In this document: piece by piece, positions 54,929-64,000 of the stretch
How the letters are laid out: each line of letters begins with the position of its first letter
Numbering within the stretch: position 1 is the stretch's first letter
From: Fallopia convolvulus
Lineage: Eukaryota; Streptophyta; Magnoliopsida; Caryophyllales; Polygonaceae
Assembly (NCBI GenBank): GCA_964016875.1
Contig: OZ024733.1
Location: 24,719,324 to 24,783,323 of the forward strand
Direction of reading: 5' to 3'
Length of the DNA: 64,000 bases
Made by a program: the position numbers and the translations under genes
Notes under the pieces: generated by a model
Database searches by the model: none
What the model saw: only the letters and a program-made list of their open reading frames with translations
What the model was told of the DNA's origin: nothing

Positions 54929-55520
54929 AAAAGGGGGGGGTAGTTGGGAAACTAATTGTTCCCTTAGGTTTTGATGATGAAAAATCTTGTGGATTTTATG
55001 GTTTGCATTTGAAGGTATTCAGATGTGAAGCTTAAGGAGAAGAATGCAATGAACAATCGCCAAGCCTTAAGGAACAAAGAAAATGAAGCAAAAGCATAAT
55101 ATGTGTGCGTTGGTCACAAAGAAACTGTGAAAAGGCACTGGTTACTAAAAAAAGAAGGTGGAAACAATAAAATGCATCTAGGATTCCGAGTTGCTAGAAG
55201 GTGGGTTGCCTTAATTATTTGGAGTACAAGAAACAAGAGAGGTGGCCAAGAAGAGTAGTTTTTAGATAGATTTTATTTTAGGAAATTCTTATTCATAAAA
55301 TAAAGTATATGTAATTATATTATATCTTATATTTATGATTTATTCTATCCATAAGTGTATATATGGTATATGTCTTCGTTTAGAAAAACGTTAATCATAT
55401 TTGATAGACTTCTTGAGAGCTTTGTACGATTGAGAAGGGAGAAAGAACGTGAGGGAAAGCTTGAGGATTTGAGTACGAATCAATTTCGTGGGTCGATTCC
55501 ACTAGATTGAACTTAGAATA
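54929..55520 (+). mobile_element. Copia-like LTR fragment with polypurine tract
   Basis: AAAAGGGGGGGG (54929-54940) followed by TAGTTGGGAAACTAATTG is a typical polypurine tract plus LTR start, allowing TG to TA decay. ATCATAATCAAAAGGGG words are common just before such LTRs in plant copia elements. The LTR is cut by the solo LTR at 55521 and appears to resume at 59488; no internal coding region is attached (a LINE lies upstream). Class is inferred. Confidence 0.4.
55516..55520. repeat. Target site duplication GAATA, left copy
   Basis: Repeated at 59488-59492; flanks the solo LTR. Confidence 0.88.
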
Positions 55521-55952
55521 TGTAATATCCGCAGTTTTTATGGATATTTTTGGAAAGATTTCGGGCATCTTTCCAAGACTCATTCAATCAATCTCGTTAC
55601 GCATTACGATTGTTTTAATGGAAATATTTTCTATAAAATTCTTGGTAATAGAATAAAATCATTGGAACTGATTTTATTAACCTATATAATTTTTAGGATC
55701 ACTTCCATTAGAGAAGTACCTTGATCGGGTGAGATCTGCTTAATTAATTATGTACCCATTAAGTTTATATTCTGAAACGGAAACTTTAAAATTGAAAGTA
55801 GCAAAATAAAATCATTCGAGTTGATTTTATTAGTCTACATAATTTTTAGGATCGTTTCTATAAAAGGAGTATTATAATCCGGGGTATATAATTTTACCGC
55901 CCGAACATATCCAAATCGGATATACTCGTATCGTTTTAAGTGAAAGTATATC

Positions 55953-57252
55953 TGATACGCTATAGTTTAGTATAGGTTAACTCTTGTATTTTAGGTATGA
56001 TTTGAGTGTGTTTAGGTTAGTTTTGAGCATAAATATAATATGAACCGAAGACACGATTTGAAGAATTGCAAGAGTTTTGAAAACAAGTGTTGATTTGGAG
56101 TTGTTTCGACACCACTTTCTTGTAACGCTTATTCCGGGAGCTACAGTGATCGGATGAAGCTGAATTTAGTATCATTGGAAAGCTAACTCGAAGAGCTACA
56201 ATTCATGTTTTTACAGAGAGTTCAAATTCCAAATATAAGTGGGTCAAAACCACCTCCGAAGTTGAAACCAGAATGCTGTCAGAAGATCCGCGCCCGCGGA
56301 TCTAAACCGCGCTCGCGGATCTAGGTGATTCCGCGGCCGAGGAGATCGAGTTGATCCGCGCCCGCGGTGTGATTCCGCGCCTGTGGATTTTGGTTTTCCA
56401 GCGCCGCCTTCGTCTCGTTTTATTCTATCTTTTTATATTATTATATCTTAGGGTTTCGGATTTGTTTTTTCTATTTAAGTTTAGTTTCGTGTTTCACTTT
56501 AGGGGAAGACATTCTAGCATAGTTTTCAGAGATTATTCCAGTTTTTAGTTTTATTATGGAGAACTAATTTCCCTTTGGAGTTTGTTTGATCAAGGAAACC
56601 TTTTTATGTAATTCGTGAGATTCTGGTAACTTTTCTATCCCTTGGTCAATATCAAAACTCTTGTTTTTATTTATATGATCTATGTTTGATTTTATGAGCC
56701 TGATCAACTTGTTTGATTGACTTAGATCTATTGTTTGGATTAGGTTTGATTGTTGTCTGTGCAATCTTATTTATCCTTGGAACAACTCTTTTCTAGGACC
56801 GTGTACTAGAATTGAGAAAGAGTGTTTGATTGTTATTTTATGCATGAGACTCGTAGCTTGATTGCATGATTTAATATCCTTCTATCCTTAATACTTTGCA
56901 TGATTTCAATTAAGCGTTCTTGTTCTTATCATAATTTCGCTTGGACCTTGGACAAGCGGAAATCTGTTATAAGGATTGGAATTAACCTGAGAATTAATAA
57001 ATAAAAGTGGATGAATCAATGATCGGGTGATTAAAAAGGTGGAATTGATTGAATGAACTCTGCTTTTCCTTAATTGATTTATTACTTGAATTTATTTGCT
57101 TGTCTAAACTTCAAAAACCCCTGTTTTGTTAATTGCTGATTATTCAAAATACCGATTCTCTTGGGTTCGACCCCTTACTTGCTTACTATACTAGTTAGTA
57201 GTTTAGGGTTATTTTATTTTTGATCTTGGCAACAACGATTTTAGCCGAGTCA
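55953..57252 (+). mobile_element. 1.3-kb solo LTR nested in the gypsy solo LTR
   Basis: Begins TGATACGCTATAG, ends TTAGCCGAGTCA, flanked by ATATC (55948-55952 and 57253-57257). It shares words in order with the LTR at 33156-35055 (for example GGTATCATTAGAAAGCTAA-like and ACAATTCATGTTTT), and ends with a GGGTTCGACCCCTTACTT block like that LTR. A related Tat/Athila-type family in plus orientation is inferred. Confidence 0.87.
56286..56372. repeat. GC-rich repeats of CCGCGCCCGCGGAT
   Basis: About five variants of GATCCGCGCCCGCGG, each partly palindromic, in otherwise AT-rich LTR. The matching region of the 1.9-kb LTR near 33690 has only GCGGCCGCG. Confidence 0.75.
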
Positions 57253-59487
57253 ATATCCGTTTGTTTGTTTTTTGCAAGTTAAGTATTATATTGGAACTTA
57301 TTGCTATTCAAGTACATCTACTTGCAAGTTTATCTTCCTACACGTGTATATATACTCTTCCTCCGTTCGAAGTTGATAGACAACAAAATAAAAGACAAAA
57401 TAAGCCCCCATTTCATTTCACTTTCTTCTTCCTTCATTTCTTCTCTGCCTCGTTCTGTTCGAGCGCACCAGCGCTAGCATGCCAACCTCCACCATCAGCC
57501 ACCACTCCAGCCAACCTCCGGAGCCAACTCGTCCTCGTGGTTGTGCCGTCGTGCCGGACCACCCAACCAACCCAGCCAAAGAACTCGTGCGCAGTCTGCG
57601 TCCATTTCGGTCGACACCGTAATCTTTTTCGGAGCTTTTGTTGAACCTCTCGGAGCCGTTACGCTGCCCGTCATTAATGTTGTTGGGATCGTGACGTTGT
57701 CAGGATACCATAGGATCAATCTGTTCTTGGAACCGACGTTCCAAAGTTCCATAACGTCAACATTTGTTAACGAACTTTCGATCCATTTATACGTTCCGTT
57801 GGTCCATATTAAATTCCGAGAATTTAACACCACGTACGTAATATATAACTGAACACTTCTCATTTATAAGAAAGTACCAAAAACAAGACGATATGCTGTC
57901 AAAATCTTAGCCGAAGTAACGACGTTATAAAGGTTATATATATAACTAACTATATATATATATATAAGAAAATAAGTCGTTACCTTGTCCGAAGACATTA
58001 AAAGTTGAATAAACATTTAAAGGAGTTTATTCGGAAAATGTCTTTCTGAATGTTTTTATATTTATTCTTACCAGGAAAGCTATAAGGATTCAACTTTCAT
58101 TCCTTGATCAGACTTAAGCTCGTTTCAAGGCAAGTGGGTGGTCCACCCTTTTCTAAACTCGATATCTTTAAATCTCTATTTTAGACATCATTTTTGGAAT
58201 AATCGATAATCAGGAACCTGTGTTCCGTTATCATCTTTATGTTGGGAATACTTGCTTGCTAAATAAATGAATTAGGTTTATTTACTTCTTAGATTTAACG
58301 ACTGTTCATATTATTCGTACTGCTAGTACTGTTTAGGGTCGTTGATCGTGCTCTTATGTGATTGGAGATTCTTCTTTGAGATCTCTTTGTGATGGATAGG
58401 TTTAGAACTAGGGATCTCGGGGTATGCCCTGAGAGTCTCTCTATAACAACGTTTTAGAGAGGTATACTTTGGTATATACGTCCGACACTGGTCATGACCT
58501 ACTTTCTCAACCAAGCGTGAGAAAGGGAAGCACTTAGAGTGCTTAAGGAATTCTATTCCTTTCTGTTGTCGATATAAGTCTCACTAGTTGAGCATCGACA
58601 TTTCAAAATCTATAACTGTAATTCAAAGTTTTATGACTACTAAAAGACTAGTGCCTTGGGCATAGTAATGATAATATGCAGGGTGGTAAAGTACAACTTG
58701 GAAACGCCACTCTGGCTCCTCGCTATGAAAGTTTCCATTTCTCACTCTGGAGATGTCCAACGTGAGGGTGGTTATGGAACTGATTAGTCAATGGATGCAC
58801 CTTTTGAAAGTAAATGCTTGTTTAATAATATTCCCAACAAATATCCAAACACATTCTCTTCCTTAGGAACTACTTTTGGTGGTTTCCTATTTTTCAATAA
58901 AGCCTTTGATCGATTTACCACATATCATATTATTGTCGTCCTATTAGTCCTTGGGACTATTATACCTTTACCCACTTGAATTCGGGTTATGGTATTAATA
59001 CGTCTTGGCCTTGTCTTTGTGAACCGAAACACATTCTCCTATTTGCTTAGTCTCTTGGAAGACTAATACCCTTGCTTCTTCCCGATTCCGTCCGGCTGGT
59101 ATTTCTGTCTTCTATGGAAATATCAGATTTTAGGAAGAAGACTGAAGAAGTTCAAGCTTGAAGACCATGGAACACTGGAAAGGAAAGGAAGTCGGGAAAG
59201 GAAGGAAAGAAGAAAGGAAGGAAGCTTTGGAAGACGTGCTGTCTCCACACAAGCATTTCCAGGATTTTGAAAATAATTCCAGAAACAACGATTCCTGTTT
59301 TATGTATTCCGCTGTAAACTCTTGTAACCATGTTATTGGATATAAGACAATCTGTTTTATCAGAGTATGTTGTTTCAACATGTCTTTATTCATTTACGGA
59401 CACTAAAGCCTCAACGGCCTTGGACGGGAAGTCCGAGTTTGCCGGAGGTAACATCCCATTATAAGTGGGTAAAATGGGGGTGTTACA

Positions 59488-61371
59488 GAATAGTCGTTCA
59501 ATGCTAGGGAACACAGGTTCGACCCTAGGAGTTGTGTACACCTAGAAATCGAAGTTCGCGTTGTAAGTTCGATCGTTCTAATAAAATTAGTGAATTTGAT
59601 TTAAAAACATGTCTTACAAAGTTACTTGTCATAACTTCTTCTAAGGATCATTGTATTCTAGCACACCTGACCTAACACATTACTTGTCATGGCTTCTTCT
59701 AATACCAAGCATTCGACTGGCTGATCCTTAGGGATCAGTCAACTGAATGCTTCAATTTCAAACATATTCATAAAACGGATTGAGTTGTAACTATGTACCA
59801 CCTTATATGCTAAATTGACAATGTACTTGTCATCCCTATTACAGAACCAACTTTGAATGTCATCAGTTTTAGGAGAAACAATCCTCAATGTGTGAGCTTG
59901 TTCAATATCACTGTCAAGTAATCTATAAACTGGTCAGTCCAAGCCAAGAGATTTACATTTATAAACAAGAAAACTAACTTACTCTTGACTCTCTCTTATT
60001 CGATATATACTTCCTAGCTTTATCTAGGATTTTGTACATGTTTACATGAAACTTTTGTAAATATATTAACCTTTTTCCATACAAAAAAAAAGAAAGAAAG
60101 AAAGAAAAAGAAAACAGATTTATTCAGGTGAGAGAGTGAGTCTTCTCTACCACAAAATCCCTTATATTTCATTTGGTTTCCCCTTTTCGCCATTGTTTAT
60201 ATATATCAATAACATTATATGAAATATATTATATGGGTTAATCATTGAACATGACCCATAATTATTGAAATTAACAACCCTACAAGTCAATATTAATTAA
60301 TTATAATTACAAATGAAACATTTCAATGATAAATAACCTGCAAATACATGATCGATATGATCTCGATTTATCCTAAATGTACTTACATGCAATTATATAT
60401 GCAGCATAAAGTAATAATTAGGATCATGGATGATGGATGTTTCATTTGTGCAAGTTGTGCGCTAAGGCTAACTCGTTATCAAGTGCAAGAATAAAACCAA
60501 GGAAAAGCTATTCTAGGTGGTCGTAGATTATCCAACTTGTTTGTAGGTGAGCATGTGTAAGTATATGGCTTAGAGAAATAAATCAACATGCATTGATTAA
60601 AGAAGACTATAAACTTCTATATAAAGGAATAATGTCATGTCTATGTCATATCTATTATAACCATCCAACGCCTTGGTTCTTTTGTTTACAAGAAGAATTA
60701 TTTCAATTGTGGTCCGAGAGAGAAAAATAGAAGATGGGTGTCGTCATTCATATTCATCATGTTGTTATGTATATTCATTTTGTCATGTGTGATATTCGAA
60801 TTATTGAATATTGAATATAAAAGCATGGGATTTTGTATATACAAAAAACATTATAAAATTGCAAAAAAAATATTTGAATATAGCTACCTATTAGTTTGAA
60901 CATAAGTAAACAAGGATTTGAATGCCTATATATATATATATATATTCAATCTGACATGTGTAATATTCAATATGATATTCTATATGCAATAGTAAGAACA
61001 TGAATAACCCATTATTTGAATTATTGTTATTAAATAGTGAATGTAAAGCCATAGGCTTTTGAATATACGAATAACATCAGTTTGAATATATCAACCAATT
61101 AGTTTGAACATGAGTAACGAAGGATGAATGTTTGGCATTAAATAATGAATACGAAGGATTATTGTTATTAAATATACGAATAACATTGTACAATTGCAAA
61201 ATGTTTGAATATAGCTACCAATTAGTTTGAATATTCAATAATTTGAATATCACATACGTCAAATTGAATATTAGTAGTAGCAGGATGAATATGAATGACG
61301 AACCACGTCTATTTCTTCACAACAGTCATTTCTCCACATCAAGTTGTTTCTCTAGATCTTATATATATATA
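59488..61371. other. AT-rich sequence, probably decayed repeats
   Basis: The first 100 bp may continue the copia-like LTR interrupted at 55521. A GAAA-rich run lies at 60085-60118. Bases 60750-61290 are dense in GAATAT/ATATTC words. No gene. Confidence 0.5.
59709..59750. repeat. 42-bp imperfect palindrome
   Basis: GCATTCGACTGGCTGATCC and a near-complement GGGATCAGTCAACTGAATGC meet at a TTA centre. Two or three mismatches in a 19-bp stem. Confidence 0.7.
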
Positions 61372-61525
61372 TATAGGGCATGGTTCAAGTGAGGACCACC
61401 CTTATGGTACATCCAAGGTTTAAAATGAGGACTAATCTCAACCATTGGATTTACCCCTCTATTATGTATTCAATGGTCAAGATTTTTTCAAATTTTTTTA
61501 TTTTTCGTTTTTTTTTTTTTTTTTT

Positions 61526-61915
61526 ATTATTATTTTTTTTTTTTTTAATTTTTTAATTTTTTAATTTTTTAATTTTTTAATTTTTTAATTTTTTAATTTT
61601 TTAATTTTTTAATTTTTTAATTTTTTAATTTTTTAATTTTTTAATTTTTTAATTTTTTAATTTTTTAATTTTTTAATTTTTTAATTTTTTAATTTTTTAA
61701 TTTTTTAATTTTTTAATTTTTTAATTTTTTAATTTTTTAATTTTTTAATTTTTTAATTTTTTAATTTTTTAATTTTTTAATTTTTTAATTTTTTAATTTT
61801 TTAATTTTTTAATTTTTTAATTTTTTAATTTTTTATTTTTTTAATTTTTTAATTTTTTAATTTTTTAATTTTTTAATTTTTTAATTTTTTAATTTTTTAA
61901 TTTTTTAAAATTTTT
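61526..61915. repeat. AATTTTTT minisatellite (8-bp period)
   Basis: About 47 copies with a single visible phase break near 61833-61842. Highly regular, hence probably young or assembly-sensitive. Confidence 0.93.
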
Positions 61916-61926
61916 TAAATTTTTTT

Positions 61927-62790
61927 GCTATTTTTTTAGTTTTGCAAAAATCGAATTATTTTAAAAATGAACTCAAAGCACATAAAAATTGAACTTATCA
62001 TAGATAAAAAATGAACTCGTAGAATATAAAAATTGAACTCATACAATACTGAAAATTAAACTCCTAATATAAAAAAATTGAACTTCTAGTGTATAAAAAT
62101 GAACTCGTAGTATATAAAAATTGAACTATCATATTTAACGTTTTTAAAGCCTTTTTTCAAAAATTTTATTTTTATTTTTTTGTATTTTTTGTATTTTTTA
62201 TCTTTTAAAATTTTTTTTAGTTTTGCGAAAATCGAATTATTTTAAAAATGAACTCAAAGCACATAAAAATTAAACTTATCATAGATAAAAAATGAACTCG
62301 TAGAATATAAAATTGAACTCATACAATATTGAAAATTGAACTCCTAACATAAATAAAATGAACTTCTACTGTATAAAAATGAACTCGTAGTATATAAAAA
62401 TTGAATTGTCATATTTAACATTTTAAAGCCTTTTTTCAGACTTTTAAAATTTTTTATTTTTTTTATCTTTTTTTATTTTTTATTTTTATTTTTATTTTTA
62501 TTTTTTTTTATTTTTTTTAATTTTTTTAATTTTTTTAATTTTTTTTATTTTTTTGCTATTTTTTTAGTTTTGTGAAAATCGAATTATTTTAAAAATGAAC
62601 TCAAAGCACATAAAAATTGAACTTATCATAGATAAAAAATGAACTCGTAGAATATAAAAATTGAACTCATACAATATTGAAAAATTGAACTCCTAATATA
62701 AAAAATTGAACTTCTAGTATATAAAAATGAACTCGTAGTATATAAAAATTGAACTGTCATATTTAATATTTTTAAAGCTTTTTTTAATAA
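61927..62790. repeat. Three tandem copies of a 235-bp unit
   Basis: Copies at about 61927-62160, 62213-62440 and 62554-62790, separated by T-rich linkers. Each contains AAATCGAATTATTTTAAAAA and a series of AAAATGAACTC / AAAATTGAACTT words, starting after TTTTAGTTTTG and ending AAAGCCTTTTTTC or similar. Copies differ by scattered substitutions. Confidence 0.9.
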
Positions 62791-62898
62791 AGAATATAAT
62801 ATAAAAAATATGAAAAAAATTCCGAAAAATTCCGAAAAAAAATAAAAAAAAATAAAAAAAATAAAAAATAAATAAAAATAATTAAAAATAAATAAAAA

Positions 62899-63100
62899 TT
62901 AAAAAAAATTTAAAAAAATTTAAAAAAATTAAAAAAATTAAAAAAAATTAAAAAAATTAAAAAAATTAAAAAAATTAAAAAAATTAAAAAAATTAAAAAA
63001 ATTAAAAAAATTAAAAAAATTAAAAAAATTAAAAAAATTAAAAAAATTAAAAAAATTAAAAAAATTAAAAAAATTAAAAAAATTAAAAAAATTAAAAAAT
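62899..63100. repeat. TTAAAAAAA minisatellite (9-bp period)
   Basis: About 22 units on the right arm. It resembles the complement of the left array but with one extra A per unit. Long Phe-Leu-Ile open frames on the minus strand are artefacts of this array. Confidence 0.93.
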
Positions 63101-63251
63101 AAAAAAAAATAAAAAATAAAAAATTCTTGACCATCCATTATATAGTGATGATGTAAATCTAATGGTTGAGATTAGTCCTCACTTTAAGTCAAAGATCTCA
63201 CCACAAGGGTGGGTCTCACTTGAACCAAAACCTATTATATATATATATATA

Positions 63252-64000
63252 GCTCTGATCCTTCTAGACAAATTATCTAAGAAAATTTACTACTACTATA
63301 TATTAAATTAGCTCCTAATTATCATAAGTGTATATATTGGTTATTTTAAGTATAAGATAAATAAACATATTGTAAAGTTAAAGTTGAATAAAAGTTGGCC
63401 CTTGTAAATCCAAAGGATAGTCAAGGCAAGTGAGTAGACCCCGAAGGGTAGTCACGTGAGTAGATCCCAAAGGGTAATCTTGTGGGTGTAGACCACTAGG
63501 GTAATCACCACCGACTATTTAAAACATATTAAGGTGTCATTGATAATGGCAAATGAGTCACTTAATTAAATCGAGTTTTTCTTCTACGAATATTGCCCCT
63601 ATTCCATGCCAAAGGTTATACACAATATCGTTGTGGGATAAAACGTTCCAACAACAAAATAATGAAAAAGATGGCAAGTCTAATTCCATTAAATGCACAC
63701 ATATCTCGTTCGAGTCTAGTGCCTCTTGCTTGATCTTCACTTGAGAAAAACGCTCCATGAATCCGCCACAATAGTGTTTAATTTTCGTGACACTCTCTAA
63801 ACCACTCCCAAAACCCCACCGATTTTTGTCTTACAACACATGCCAAAAATGATACCCAACCTGCCCTTTTTATAGACAAGTAATAGGTTGTCCAAAGATT
63901 GTTAGAGAGTGGTTAAAAGAGGTTAGAGGAGTTGGAGGAAGTTGAGAGAATATAGAAGGTTGTGGAGAGAATTTAGGAGAGGTTGTTAGGAGATTCTCTC
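63252..64000. other. Unassigned right end of window
   Basis: Three degenerate copies of a 28-30 bp word (GTAGACCCCGAAGGGTAGTCAC and variants) lie at 63430-63512. A 66-codon minus frame (63558-63758) and a 63-codon plus frame (63553-63744) overlap; the minus frame looks slightly more protein-like (Trp, Cys and His present) but has no motif I know. The last 120 bp are GA-rich. A gene may begin beyond the window. Confidence 0.4.

Larger units (their letters stand above)
55521..59487 (+). mobile_element. Gypsy solo LTR with a nested solo LTR
   Basis: Begins TGTAATATCCGCAG, ends ATGGGGGTGTTACA, flanked by GAATA. Excluding the nested LTR and its duplication it is about 2.66 kb. It shares blocks (TTTTATTAGTCTACATAATT, GTATATAATTTTACCGC) with the minus-strand solo LTR at 44056-46912, so both come from one Tekay-like family. 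An internal near-repeat of AAATAAAATCATT...TGATTTTATTA occurs at 55650 and 55805. Open frames at 57261-57863 on both strands fall in its GC-richer leader and are not genes. Confidence 0.9.
61372..63240. mobile_element. TA-flanked inverted-repeat element with internal minisatellites
   Basis: Inverted ends of about 120 bp: left TATAGGGCATGGTTCAAGTG and right (reverse complement) TATAATAGGTTTTGGTTCAA, sharing GAGGACTAATCTCAACCATT further in. Both sides are flanked by (TA)n runs (61359-61375 and 63235-63251), so it inserted in or carries TA repeats, as described for Micron-like MITEs. The interior has an 8-bp minisatellite, three copies of a 235-bp unit, and a 9-bp minisatellite. No coding region. 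Confidence 0.7.

Noticed and set aside
57261..57863. Frames of 103-127 codons on both strands
   Set aside because: They lie in the leader part of a solo LTR, overlap each other on opposite strands and have no motif.
62910..63138. Long minus-strand frames of repeated Phe-Leu-Ile residues
   Set aside because: They are the translation of a 9-bp A/T minisatellite and carry no protein information.
1..64000. Intact host gene or a novel functional gene system in the window
   Set aside because: Every domain recognised belongs to a transposable element and is broken; the remaining open frames lack motifs or conserved context.

Overview
The window looks like plant nuclear DNA, most likely from a eudicot. 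It is AT-rich with GC-rich islands, it holds no intact host gene I can recognise, and almost everything identifiable is a transposable element of a plant type: Ty3/gypsy chromoviruses, L1-type LINEs with an endonuclease and a reverse-transcriptase zinc-binding domain, a Cassandra TRIM carrying a 5S rRNA segment, Tourist, Stowaway and hAT MITEs, a Helitron, and tRNA-derived SINEs. The nesting suggests repeat-rich, possibly pericentromeric, heterochromatin; that is inference.

Layout. Bases 1-7526 are low in coding content: a possible LINE tail, a GA microsatellite, SINE-like tRNA remnants, a hAT-like GGTTCC repeat block, and an AT-rich block with an internal direct duplication and short minus-strand exon-like stretches. 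Bases 7527-11880 are one almost complete but degenerate minus-strand LINE. Bases 11881-12976 are a patchwork: an unidentified open frame, a second copy of about 290 bp of the LINE, a scrap of gypsy reverse transcriptase, and about 340 bp of unknown sequence inside that reverse transcriptase.

Bases 12584-42276 are a layered nest. Gypsy element A (minus strand, Tekay-like) is the host layer. It runs from its 5' LTR (37541-42276) through gag and protease (35053-37411) to a broken reverse transcriptase (12584-13639), where it is truncated. Into A inserted gypsy element B (13645-32951, minus, 5-bp duplication CCTTC), a 1.9-kb solo LTR (33156-35055), a LINE-like fragment (39300-40655) and a Tourist MITE (41328-41654). 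Both LTRs of B carry the same Cassandra TRIM. Into B's 3' LTR inserted gypsy element C (15202-23228, plus strand, CRM-like, 5-bp duplication CAACC), whose pol frame reads on into its own 3' LTR.

Bases 42277-44003 hold fragments of an older retroelement leader and a LINE RNase H. Bases 44004-48766 are a Helitron candidate interrupted by a gypsy solo LTR (44056-46912, duplication GCGCC). Then come a Stowaway MITE (49171-49442), a hAT MITE (50634-51129), a heavily decayed plus-strand LINE (about 52150-54700), a copia-like LTR fragment, and a solo LTR (55521-59487, duplication GAATA) that contains another solo LTR (55953-57252, duplication ATATC). Near the end is a TA-flanked inverted-repeat element (61372-63240) with two A/T minisatellites and a threefold internal repeat.

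No operating pathway is encoded. The relations are evolutionary: insertion junctions and target duplications give a relative order of events. In A, B and C at least one catalytic residue or reading frame is visibly broken, so none looks autonomous. All boundaries were read by eye; similarity statements are visual and no database search was run.
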